From assembly GCA_964424105.1 (NCBI GenBank), contig CAYRHJ010000036.1, positions 1-64,000 of the forward strand: 64,000 bases of DNA, given 5' to 3'. The notes beneath the pieces are model-generated. The model worked only from the letters and a program-made list of their open reading frames with translations, searched no databases and was not told the origin of the DNA. The stretch comes from CAYRHJ01 sp964424105. Its GTDB lineage: Bacteria; Planctomycetota; Phycisphaerae; UBA1845. A program made the position numbers and the translations under genes. Shown here in pieces: positions 54,868 through 64,000 of this stretch (position 1 is the first letter of the stretch; the number at the start of each line of letters is the position of its first letter).

Positions 54868-56516
54868 GGTTGAGTGGCTCGTTCGGCGTCGACGATCGTT
54901 GATCCGTCAACGATTTGGGCCACCGTGTCCGGATGGGCGGTGGTGGTCATGACCCGCCGTGGGGAGGGATCGAACATCCGTCGCGCAAATCGGTGGGCGG
55001 CATTTTTTGGTCCGTCGATGAAAAGGACACCCAGTGCCAAGAGGGCCGCGGCACACAGATTGACCGCGATCATCCCCGCAACGGGCGGAAGGAACGCGGG
55101 CCGGCCGTCGTCGGTCAGATACATGGCCTTGACGATTCGGAAGTAGAAGAACAGGCTGATCAAGGTGTTAACCACGGCGACGATGATCAAGATCCAATGC
55201 AGCGTGGAACCCTGTTCACCCAGGGCCAGGAGAAGCCACAGCTTGCCAATAAACCCGCCGAAGGGCGGCAGCCCCACCAGGGACACCAGGCAGCAGACCA
55301 TCGCAACGGCTATGGCGGGGGCTCGTCGCCCCAATCCCGTGAACGCGTCGATGGATTCGTCGCCCGTTTGCCACGACACCATGGCTGCCACGCCGAACGC
55401 ACCCAGGTTCATGAGCGCGTAGATAATCAGGTAGACGAGAACGGCGGCCATGGGGGAATGTTCGGCGCCGGCAGCGTTGGTTGCAACGAAGATGGCCGCC
55501 GCCATCATCATGTATCCGGCGTGTGCGATGGAAGAATAGCCCAGCAGTCGTTTCACGTTGGTCTGTCGATAGGCGGCGAAGTTTCCCCAGGTACAGGTCA
55601 CGGCGGCCATGATGCCGATGCCCCAAGCCAAGCCGTCGAGGGTCGTTGCGGGTAAATGTTGGGCGGCTGCGGCGCCGGCGAACATGTCAACCAATCGAAG
55701 CAAGAGCACGAGTGCAGCCGCTTTGCTGGCCACACTTAACCAGGTTGTGACTTCGATTTTGGCGCCCTCGAACGCATCTGGGCACCAGAAGTGAAATGGC
55801 ACGGCTGCGATTTTGAAAGCGATGCCACCCAGCAGGAAAAGCAAGGCTATGCCAATCAAGGCGGTGTTCTGGCCGGCGGCCAGATGTCGCGTCAAGGCGT
55901 TTGCGATTTGGTCGACGTTCAGCGTGCCGTACAGGCCATAGAGCAAGCTGATGCCGTACAGCATGATGGCGGCGGAGACGGCGCCGAAGACGGCGTATTT
56001 CAACGACGCTTCGGAGGCTTTGCGGTTGCGTTTATCGAACCCGACGATGGCATAGCTCGGCAGGGAGGCCAACTCGATGGCGATGCCGATCATCAACAGG
56101 TTCAAGGTGGCGGTCATGAGCATCATGCCCAGGGCGCTGCCCAGCAGCAGGATGAAGAATTCCGAGCCATGGGATTCGCGATCGGCGGACCCGATGAACC
56201 AAAGCGTGATGACGCCGATCATGAACAACAGCAGCAGAATTTTGAAGAACACGGTCACGTCGTCAAGAATCAGCATGCCCGCGGCTGCGGATGGTGCCAA
56301 ACCACTGACACCGCGCGGTCCGGCACCGGCGGAAACGGCCACCGTCAGGACCAGGGCGAGCGCGGCGCCGATCTGCGAGATGCGCCCGGCGGTGATGCTG
56401 GAACGGCCCATGATCAACGGGACGATCAGCACCAGGCACATCGTTCCCACGATGGCCAATTCCGGCGAGAAGCGGTACAGGTCCGTCAGTGAAGGAAGCC
56501 AAAAGGGTTCTGTCAT
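54864..56516 (-). CDS. nuoN: NADH-quinone oxidoreductase subunit N
   Basis: About 550 residues with some 14 transmembrane segments; one of the three antiporter-like proton-pumping subunits. Family features include the lysine-bearing segment GFDKRNRKASEASLKYAVFGAVS split across helices 5-6, and FKIAAVPFHFWCPDAFEGA, followed by LLGYSSIAHAGYM. The start ATG 56516 has gaga at suitable spacing; an ATG at 56525 lacks it. It lies 12-21 nt downstream of nuoM in the same operon. Confidence 0.92.
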   Translation of the reverse strand: MTEPFWLPSLTDLYRFSPELAIVGTMCLVLIVPLIMGRSSITAGRISQIGAALALVLTVAVSAGAGPRGVSGLAPSAAAGMLILDDVTVFFKILLLLFMIGVITLWFIGSADRESHGSEFFILLLGSALGMMLMTATLNLLMIGIAIELASLPSYAIVGFDKRNRKASEASLKYAVFGAVSAAIMLYGISLLYGLYGTLNVDQIANALTRHLAAGQNTALIGIALLFLLGGIAFKIAAVPFHFWCPDAFEGAKIEVTTWLSVASKAAALVLLLRLVDMFAGAAAAQHLPATTLDGLAWGIGIMAAVTCTWGNFAAYRQTNVKRLLGYSSIAHAGYMMMAAAIFVATNAAGAEHSPMAAVLVYLIIYALMNLGAFGVAAMVSWQTGDESIDAFTGLGRRAPAIAVAMVCCLVSLVGLPPFGGFIGKLWLLLALGEQGSTLHWILIIVAVVNTLISLFFYFRIVKAMYLTDDGRPAFLPPVAGMIAVNLCAAALLALGVLFIDGPKNAAHRFARRMFDPSPRRVMTTTAHPDTVAQIVDGSTIVDAERATQP

Positions 56517-56537
56517 CGATTCCATCTCGCGCGACGG

Positions 56538-58184
<1,647 letters not shown>

Positions 58185-58190
58185 GGCAGG

Positions 58191-60587
58191 TCACCCTATC
58201 CATGTAATCAGGTTGGTCGACGCCAATTGCGCCGGCTCATCCGACATTGATTCCATCAACAACAAGACCAGCACAACGACAGCGGCTGCACCGGCGGTAA
58301 ACAGGACGTAATTGCGAATCCGACCGGTCTGCGGTCGGCGGAATACATTGGACAAATCCATCGAGGTCACGGCCACTCCGTTGAACAAGCCGTCGACAAC
58401 ATGGGCATCGATACCTCGTCCGGAAAACACCGAAAACCGCTCCGTGATCGATGCCGACAAGTTGGCGAACATGTCGATCACATAGGTATCAAACAGCCGG
58501 CACAGGGTGGCTAGTAACCGACAGCCGCGAACGAAAAGGAAGTCGTAGAACTCGTCGAAATAGTACTTCTTCTCCAATAGGGTGGCGATCGGCCCAAACA
58601 TCGACTTCAAACGGGCGCCCGTATCCAATCCGTTGCGATAGATGACAATGGCGACGATGAACGCGATCAACCATGACCCGCCCACGCCGACCGCCAGCCA
58701 ATCGTGGGCCTCGTGGACGTGAATGAGCTGACCATGGGATTCCGTTTCCGTTTCAGCCACGCCGTCGTATCCCGCGACCAACACGCCATCACTGGCCAGC
58801 GGGGCTGCGTGGGCGATCAAGGGTCGGAAAATGGAGTAGCTTGAAACGAAGGTAAAAATGGCCAACACGACCAGCGGCACCCACATCAGCGGGGACTCGT
58901 GGGCGTGATCGTGCACGTGATGGTCGCGAGGCTTGCCCATGAAGGTCATCCACCAGGCCCGCATCATATAAAACGGCGTCACGTAGGCAGTGATCAACGC
59001 ACACCAAAACAGCAACCGCCACACGCCGTCGCTTCCGGCGCGCCGGTACTGTCCGGCATGCACGGCGCGGTCCGAATGCGAATCGGACGCGTGCACGTCG
59101 GATGGAACGTCGGAGGCCAGCTTGATTCGCGGCGCGACGTTGGAGACCGATGCCGTTTCGTTGGATTTGTTCAATGACGCGCTCGCATGGTCGCCGTGGT
59201 GTTCGAGGGGTTCGTTGAACATGTACGCCCGATCCCAGGCGACGGCCAGTATCTCGTCCTTGCTGAAATAACCGCCCAATCCGATGTGGGCCTTGGGAAT
59301 GCCGAAGCCAGCAATGGCCAGCACGCCGACGAGAAAGGTCAGCGCGGTGACGGGCATCTTGCGGATCAAGCCGCCCATCTTCCGCATGTCCTGCTCGTGA
59401 TGACAGCCTTCAATGACCTGCCCCGAACCCAGGAACAGCATGGCCTTGAAAAAGGCGTGCGTCATCAAATGGAATAATGCGGCGATCCAGGCCCCACATC
59501 CCAAACCAAAAATCATGTAACCCAGTTGCGACAGGGTGGAGTAGGCCAGGCATTTCTTGATGTCCACTTGCACGATGGCGACCAGGGCCATCAGCGTCAG
59601 CGTGATGCAGCCGATGATCGCGATGAAGAGTTGGGCGTCGGGGGTAAGCAGTCGAAAGATTCTCGCGACCAGAAACACGCCGGCGGCCACCATCGTCGCG
59701 GCGTGAATCAAGGCGCTGACCGGCGTGGGACCCGCCATCGCGTCGGGCAGCCAGACCTGTAATGGAAACTGGGCGCTTTTTCCCATGGCACCGCAGAACA
59801 ATCCGATGCCCATCATGGTCGCCAGCAAGCCGCCCGACAGCTCCCACCCCAACAGGTTGATCGTATAGGCGGGGTCAAACAACCCGGATTGGTTGCTGTA
59901 TTGACCGGCGAATTTTTGTGCGGCTTGGTCCAGGTCGAGCGTCTCCAGGAAAAAGAACACCATCATCAGGCCGAACAAGAAACCGAAGTCGCCGACGCGG
60001 TTGGTGATAAACGCTTTCATGGCTGCATCGGAAGCATACTTTCTGTCGAAGTAGAACCCGATCAACAGATAGCTGCACAGACCGACCAATTCCCAGAAGA
60101 TGAACAGGAACAGCAGATTGTTGTTACAGACGAGTCCCAGCATGCTGAAACCAAACAGCGACAGGTAGCAGAAGAAGCGGTGATACTTGCTTTGACCGGC
60201 GACTTCATCGCTGTGGCCACGCATGTACCCGACACTGAAGACGAAGATCCACGTGGAGATGAACGTGACCATGAAGAACATGATCACGGTCAGGGAGTCG
60301 AGCTTGACGCCGATCTCGACGGGGATCGAGCCGAGCGCCGCCCAGTTATATTGGTTCTGGGCGGCTAATCGCGTCAGGTTCGCTGCATTGCCCGATTCAA
60401 TCTCGCCCATCCACCCGACCAGCGTCATGGTGGCCAACACGCAACTGCCGGCCATCGCCGCCACCGCAACCCAGCCGGACAACGGCTTGCCGATCCGAGG
60501 CCCGAACAGCATCAGGATCAGAAAGCTGATGAACGGGACGATAGTCCCGGCCAACAGATAGGTTTCGTATTGGCTAAGCCCGCTCAT
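58191..60587 (-). CDS. nuoL: NADH-quinone oxidoreductase subunit L
   Basis: 798 residues, longer than the usual 600-650. It shows FIFWELVGLCSYLLIGFYF, AFITNRVGDFGFL, the AQFPLQVWLPDAMAGPTPVSALIHAATMV segment (in two parts) and CLAYSTLSQLGYM. The extra length is a hydrophilic, His/Asp/Ser-rich insertion of roughly 50-60 residues (about 475-535) and a longer linker before the C-terminal lateral helix. It pumps protons and carries the long amphipathic helix along the membrane arm. The ATG overlaps the stop codon of the preceding ATPase gene (ATGA). Confidence 0.93.
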   Translation of the reverse strand: MSGLSQYETYLLAGTIVPFISFLILMLFGPRIGKPLSGWVAVAAMAGSCVLATMTLVGWMGEIESGNAANLTRLAAQNQYNWAALGSIPVEIGVKLDSLTVIMFFMVTFISTWIFVFSVGYMRGHSDEVAGQSKYHRFFCYLSLFGFSMLGLVCNNNLLFLFIFWELVGLCSYLLIGFYFDRKYASDAAMKAFITNRVGDFGFLFGLMMVFFFLETLDLDQAAQKFAGQYSNQSGLFDPAYTINLLGWELSGGLLATMMGIGLFCGAMGKSAQFPLQVWLPDAMAGPTPVSALIHAATMVAAGVFLVARIFRLLTPDAQLFIAIIGCITLTLMALVAIVQVDIKKCLAYSTLSQLGYMIFGLGCGAWIAALFHLMTHAFFKAMLFLGSGQVIEGCHHEQDMRKMGGLIRKMPVTALTFLVGVLAIAGFGIPKAHIGLGGYFSKDEILAVAWDRAYMFNEPLEHHGDHASASLNKSNETASVSNVAPRIKLASDVPSDVHASDSHSDRAVHAGQYRRAGSDGVWRLLFWCALITAYVTPFYMMRAWWMTFMGKPRDHHVHDHAHESPLMWVPLVVLAIFTFVSSYSIFRPLIAHAAPLASDGVLVAGYDGVAETETESHGQLIHVHEAHDWLAVGVGGSWLIAFIVAIVIYRNGLDTGARLKSMFGPIATLLEKKYYFDEFYDFLFVRGCRLLATLCRLFDTYVIDMFANLSASITERFSVFSGRGIDAHVVDGLFNGVAVTSMDLSNVFRRPQTGRIRNYVLFTAGAAAVVVLVLLLMESMSDEPAQLASTNLITWIG

Positions 60588-61786
60588 GAGTCTGCCTTTT
60601 CGGCGCGAACGGCTTCAAGAAAGAAGTAGAGATAATGCAGCGAGGTCCCAAACTTGTATGCTCCCCGCCCTCCTTCCGGGTCTTCGACGACCACGCCAAG
60701 CCTTTTCATTTTGCCGAGGAAATTGTCAAACACCTTCCGTTCTGCTTCCGGAAGCGAGCCTCGCACCGACGATCGCGTGAATTGCTGATGCGAAAGCTCG
60801 CGGGCCATCCGACGCAGAATCGCCCGATATCTCAGACTTCGCATCGATCGGTACACGACCGGATCGAGGTAACGGCTCCCCACACGATCGGCGGCGGCCA
60901 GTGTTCCGGACATGGCGTCGTCCATTCCGATTGCGCCGTCATTGTCGGCTGCGAATGCGGCGTCTCCGATTTCATGCGCCAGAACCGGCAGGCCGCCGGC
61001 GTAGCGCGTCATGTAGTCCACCGCCTCCTGGGAACAGGTCATTTCCGCTTTCTGAAAAGTCTTGCTGAAAAAATCACGCGTTTCGCCCTCGGTCCATGGT
61101 CGAATCTCAACGACGTCGAAAATGCGGGCGACGGATGGCTGGCTCTCGATCATGGCGCGGCGCCGCTCCTCTAGCCCGACCAAGATAACAGCCAGTGGAA
61201 ATTTCCCTTTTCCTTTTGAAACGCTGATTCCGTCGACAAGGCTTTTGAACCAGTCCGCAAAGGTACGTGACTGAGCCAACCCGTTGATGTCATCCAGAAT
61301 CAGGACAAATCCGGTCTTTTCAAACTTGCTCAACAGACCACGCAGGGCATCGCCAAAATGGTCAGCCAAACTCCGCAACTCTGGCGCCGATGCATCGAAC
61401 TCTACGGTGTTCCCAAACAGACCGACCTTCTTGATGTTCTTGCTGAATAACTCCTTCACTTTTTCGAAATACGTTCCGGTTGCCTGCTCTTTTAGCAACT
61501 GATCGAAAACCCGCTTCACCGCGCCTTCGACCGTGTCCACTCCACCTAGGAGCGCGTGTATCCCCACGACGGAGCGATCACGTTCGCCAAGGAAACGCGC
61601 AAACGACGCAAGCGAACTCTTTCCGATCCCGCGTTCACCCGTGACGAAAGCGACTTCAACGCGCGTGGCGGCAAGGGAGTCACGAATCTTGCGGTGCAAC
61701 CGCTCGATTTCTTCGATCCGACCGACAAAGAACTCAAATGGAACCGGACGGCCAGGAGTAAACGGACTGGTTGTATCCTTTGCCAT
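60584..61786 (-). CDS. AAA/P-loop ATPase with winged-helix end, embedded in the nuo operon
   Basis: 400 residues. It carries Walker A (GERGIGKSS, about 50-58), Walker B (FVLILDDING, about 160), and a helical lid region with RPWTEGETRDFF. The C-terminal domain (about 310-395: MRSLRYRAILRRMARE...FDNFLGKMKRLGVVVED) looks like a winged helix. The layout is that of AAA_16/Orc1-Cdc6-like STAND-type ATPases. It is neither a complex I subunit nor a known assembly factor. It sits 26 nt after nuoK and overlaps nuoL by 4 nt, so it is co-transcribed and translationally coupled. Possible roles are chaperone/assembly or regulation; insertion by chance is the alternative. Confidence 0.8.
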   Translation of the reverse strand: MAKDTTSPFTPGRPVPFEFFVGRIEEIERLHRKIRDSLAATRVEVAFVTGERGIGKSSLASFARFLGERDRSVVGIHALLGGVDTVEGAVKRVFDQLLKEQATGTYFEKVKELFSKNIKKVGLFGNTVEFDASAPELRSLADHFGDALRGLLSKFEKTGFVLILDDINGLAQSRTFADWFKSLVDGISVSKGKGKFPLAVILVGLEERRRAMIESQPSVARIFDVVEIRPWTEGETRDFFSKTFQKAEMTCSQEAVDYMTRYAGGLPVLAHEIGDAAFAADNDGAIGMDDAMSGTLAAADRVGSRYLDPVVYRSMRSLRYRAILRRMARELSHQQFTRSSVRGSLPEAERKVFDNFLGKMKRLGVVVEDPEGGRGAYKFGTSLHYLYFFLEAVRAEKADS

Positions 61787-61812
61787 GTCTATGGGGCCTT
61801 CTTACCCTCTTA

Positions 61813-62145
61813 TTACCCGTGCAGCGCGTCGCCCCGATCCACGTCGATCGAGTTCAGGTTCTTGTACAGGTTCATGCAGATGGCCACCGCCACCGCTGCC
61901 TCCGCGGCGGCCAACACGATCACGAACAAGGCTGTTATCTGCCCGCCGAATTCGCCCGTCGGGTGATATCGATCGAAGGCTACGAAGTTTATATTGACGC
62001 TGTTGAGCAGCAACTCCACACCGATCAAGATGCCGATCGCGTTCCGCTTGGTCATCATGACGTAAAGACCGCAACAAAACACGGCAGCGCCGAGAATCAA
62101 ATAATGCATCAAGCCAATGGCAAAAGGATCAAAACCGTCGAGCAT
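61813..62145 (-). CDS. nuoK: NADH-quinone oxidoreductase subunit K
   Basis: About 110 residues with three transmembrane helices. It has the conserved Glu pair region GLYVMMTKRNAIGILIGVELLLNSVN (in segments) and FVIVLAAAEAAVAVAI, which carry the two membrane glutamates needed for proton translocation. aggag lies 9 nt upstream of ATG 62145, inside the end of nuoJ; a GTG at 62148 is also possible. It is placed directly after nuoJ as usual. Confidence 0.95.
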   Translation of the reverse strand: MLDGFDPFAIGLMHYLILGAAVFCCGLYVMMTKRNAIGILIGVELLLNSVNINFVAFDRYHPTGEFGGQITALFVIVLAAAEAAVAVAICMNLYKNLNSIDVDRGDALHG

Positions 62146-62148
62146 CAC

Positions 62149-62769
62149 CTAGCGCTCCTGCCTTGCCAAATAGGCGGCTGCGATCATCACCACGAGCAGT
62201 ACGACGCTGGCTACCTCGAACGGTACCAGGTAGGTCGTTAACAACAAGCGGCCCAGGTCCCACACGCTGGCACCCGACGCTTCCGCGATGGACGGCGGCC
62301 AACTCGCGTTGACGAGAACAGCCGTCAACCCCACAAAGAACACGATCGCGACGCCGGCTCCGGCAACCATTTCGATCCGCTTGGGTTCGAACCGCACCCA
62401 GGGCGACTTGCTCGTCAGCATCACTCCGAAAACCAGCAGAATGAGCGTTCCGCCCGCGTAAACGATCAATTGGATCGCGCCCAGAAAAAAGGCGCCCAAC
62501 AAAAGATACAGAATAGCCACGGCGCCCAGCGTTCCGAATAACCAAGTGGCCATCCGCACGATGCTCTTGCTGAAACAGATGCCGAGGGCTGACGCCAAAA
62601 CGGCACCGCCGAAAATGTAAAACAGCAGCCCCTCGACCCAGCCGCCTTGAACCGCGTTGGGCACGCCGCCGAAATCGCCGCTCGCCCCTTGCTGAGCCAG
62701 CGCGGGCGAACTCGCCAGCACCGTAACCACGAACATAGCCAACTTCGGTGACATCGATGCCTTCTTCAT
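62149..62769 (-). CDS. nuoJ: NADH-quinone oxidoreductase subunit J with signal-like N-terminal extension
   Basis: About 206 residues. The NuoJ core begins at EGLLFYIFGGAVLASALG, with the conserved GAFFLGAIQLIVYAGGTLILLVFGVML segment (helix 3) following. It is preceded by about 50 extra residues that read like a cleavable signal peptide (MSPKLAMFVVTVLASSPALA/QQ) plus a Gly-rich linker, unusual for this subunit. The start is uncertain: ATG 62769, TTG 62787 and ATG 62754, the last with an aagaagg site. The gene follows nuoH by about 50 nt, without nuoI between them. Confidence 0.88.
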   Translation of the reverse strand: MKKASMSPKLAMFVVTVLASSPALAQQGASGDFGGVPNAVQGGWVEGLLFYIFGGAVLASALGICFSKSIVRMATWLFGTLGAVAILYLLLGAFFLGAIQLIVYAGGTLILLVFGVMLTSKSPWVRFEPKRIEMVAGAGVAIVFFVGLTAVLVNASWPPSIAEASGASVWDLGRLLLTTYLVPFEVASVVLLVVMIAAAYLARQER

Positions 62770-62820
62770 AATCCCTGAACGGTTCAATCACTGCGACGCA
62801 AGCGTTTAGCCTGGATCAAA

Positions 62821-63999
62821 CTATGAACCGGGAAGCAGATCCCGGCCTAGGTATCCGACCAATCGGCGCCGATTCCAATAGCCATAGCCTGCAATCGCAA
62901 TCATTCCGATGGCCAGGATCGCCCCGACGGTCGAAAGGAACAGGTTGGCCAATCGCCAAATCGTCCCGCCGGTCGGAATCAGCAATTCGTACAGCGTGTG
63001 GCCTAGCAGGATCACCATCATCATGGGCAACATCACTTGTACACAGGCGTACAGCACCTGATCAATTCGAATGCGCGGCAACGTCCAACGAAGCCAAATC
63101 TGCACATACAGGAAGAAGACGCACTTCGTTACAAACCATAGGGGACTGGCGAACAGCAGACCCTTCACGGCGCGCTCCCAAAGCGAATCGCCCAAACCGG
63201 CGCCCCATTCGACAGGCAGCGGCGAGTACCAAGCCCCAAAAAACAAAATGACGAACAGCCCGCTCACCACGAACATAGCTGCGTACTCGGCAAAGAAAAA
63301 CAGCGACCAGCGAAAACCGGAATACTCGGTGTGGAACCCCGCGACCAGCTCGCTCTCCGATTCAGGTAAATCAAACGGCGCACGCTTGCAACTCGCCAGC
63401 GAGGCCACGTAGTACGCCAGACCCGCGGCGAACGTAAACGGATTGCGAAAAATGATCCACGTCGACCAACCGCCCGATTGAACGTCGCCCACGGCAGATA
63501 GGCTTAGCGTCCCCACGGCCATCACGGGAATCAAAAGCGCCATCCCCATGGGGATTTCATAGGCCACCATTTGGCAGGCTTCGCGCATCGCCCCGTACAC
63601 ACTCCATTTATTATTGCTGGCCCAGCCCGCGATGATGACTCCCAGCACCTCGATCCCCAGCATGGCCAGGATGAAAACGAGGGCCACGTCCAACTCGCGA
63701 AACATCCAATAAGCGCCGAACGGCAACGCGAAGAATGCCAAAATCGCCGGCACGAAGGCCAAATAGGGCGCCAGCTTGAACAGCGGCCTGTCGGCGTCCT
63801 CCGGACACAAATCTTCCTTGCAAATCAACTTGATGCCATCGGCCATCGACTGCGACCAACCGTGCCACCCGCCCACGCGCATGGGACCGGAACGAGACTG
63901 GATCCGCCCCGCGACCTTTCGCTCCCACCAGATGGTGTACAGCGGAATAATCGAAATGAACCCCAAAATGCCGGACATGCCCACGACGTCGCGAACCAA
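62821..63999 (-). CDS. nuoH: NADH-quinone oxidoreductase subunit H (N-terminus beyond window)
   Basis: At least 392 residues, and the frame runs off the right edge, so the true start is not seen. NuoH signatures: YTIWWERKVAGRIQSRSGPMRVGGWHG, ADGIKLICKED, the quinone-loop region AYEIPMGMALL, and FDLPESESELVAGFHTEYSG. NuoH links the membrane arm to the peripheral arm and forms part of the quinone site. It is the first visible gene of the minus-strand nuo group. Confidence 0.94.
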   Translation of the reverse strand: MVRDVVGMSGILGFISIIPLYTIWWERKVAGRIQSRSGPMRVGGWHGWSQSMADGIKLICKEDLCPEDADRPLFKLAPYLAFVPAILAFFALPFGAYWMFRELDVALVFILAMLGIEVLGVIIAGWASNNKWSVYGAMREACQMVAYEIPMGMALLIPVMAVGTLSLSAVGDVQSGGWSTWIIFRNPFTFAAGLAYYVASLASCKRAPFDLPESESELVAGFHTEYSGFRWSLFFFAEYAAMFVVSGLFVILFFGAWYSPLPVEWGAGLGDSLWERAVKGLLFASPLWFVTKCVFFLYVQIWLRWTLPRIRIDQVLYACVQVMLPMMMVILLGHTLYELLIPTGGTIWRLANLFLSTVGAILAIGMIAIAGYGYWNRRRLVGYLGRDLLPGS

Positions 64000-64000
64000 C

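Overview
The window looks like chromosomal DNA of a Gram-negative, GC-rich bacterium, most probably a planctomycete of the Phycisphaerae type. The reasons are: very large secreted Cys-rich proteins with 'DCNGNGIPDxCDIA' repeats and 'GDxDxNGxxxLxDLF' dockerin-like modules; lpxD (lipid A); DUF1573-thioredoxin proteins; and a nuoH-J-K-L-M-N cluster whose NuoJ carries a signal-peptide-like extension. The taxonomic call is inference. No rRNA, tRNA, CRISPR array or transposase was recognised.

Region 1 (0.8-9.5 kb): fused 2-oxoacid:ferredoxin oxidoreductase genes (PorGD, PorAB), a convergent SenB-like selenosugar synthase, glutamate dehydrogenase, a zinc-ribbon membrane protein, a redoxin, and a DUF190-CrcB fluoride channel pair. 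Two intergenic stretches here (1-792 and 8203-8803) hold related non-coding repeats in opposite orientation, including a 98-bp element with inverted-repeat ends.

Region 2 (9.5-31 kb): an M1 aminopeptidase with HEAT repeats, then a thioredoxin-like gene interrupted by an in-frame TGA exactly at the redox cysteine. Next come a split pyrimidine/beta-alanine catabolic locus (beta-ureidopropionase, NCS2 permease and class III aminotransferase, divergent from methylmalonate-semialdehyde dehydrogenase), a dockerin-bearing lipoprotein, manA and lpxD. An AhpD-like peroxidase-family gene follows, also with an in-frame TGA at its CxxC motif, then an M64 metallopeptidase and a GlmU-like protein. Both TGA codons are followed at 12-14 nt by a compact hairpin with a G-rich, U-containing loop (GGUC in one case), as expected of bacterial SECIS elements. 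I therefore annotate both as selenoproteins. With the SenB-like gene, three selenium-related loci lie within 23 kb; selA, selB, selC and selD are not in the window.

Region 3 (31-54 kb): a PhoB/OmpR-type two-component pair, then five large secreted proteins and one smaller one (34.3-45.3 kb and 48.8-54.3 kb) built from cohesin-like beta-sandwich modules, dockerin-like Ca-binding tags, thrombospondin type 3 repeats, 'DCNGNGIPD' repeats and disulfide-rich repeats. Between them is a DUF1573 protein with two thioredoxin domains, possibly relevant to disulfide handling. This secretome block is the least understood part of the window.

Region 4 (54.4-64 kb, minus strand): the distal part of a complex I operon, nuoH-J-K-[AAA ATPase]-L-M-N-[ferritin-like]. 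No nuoI lies between nuoH and nuoJ. A P-loop ATPase is built into the operon with a 4-nt overlap to nuoL. NuoH runs off the end of the window.
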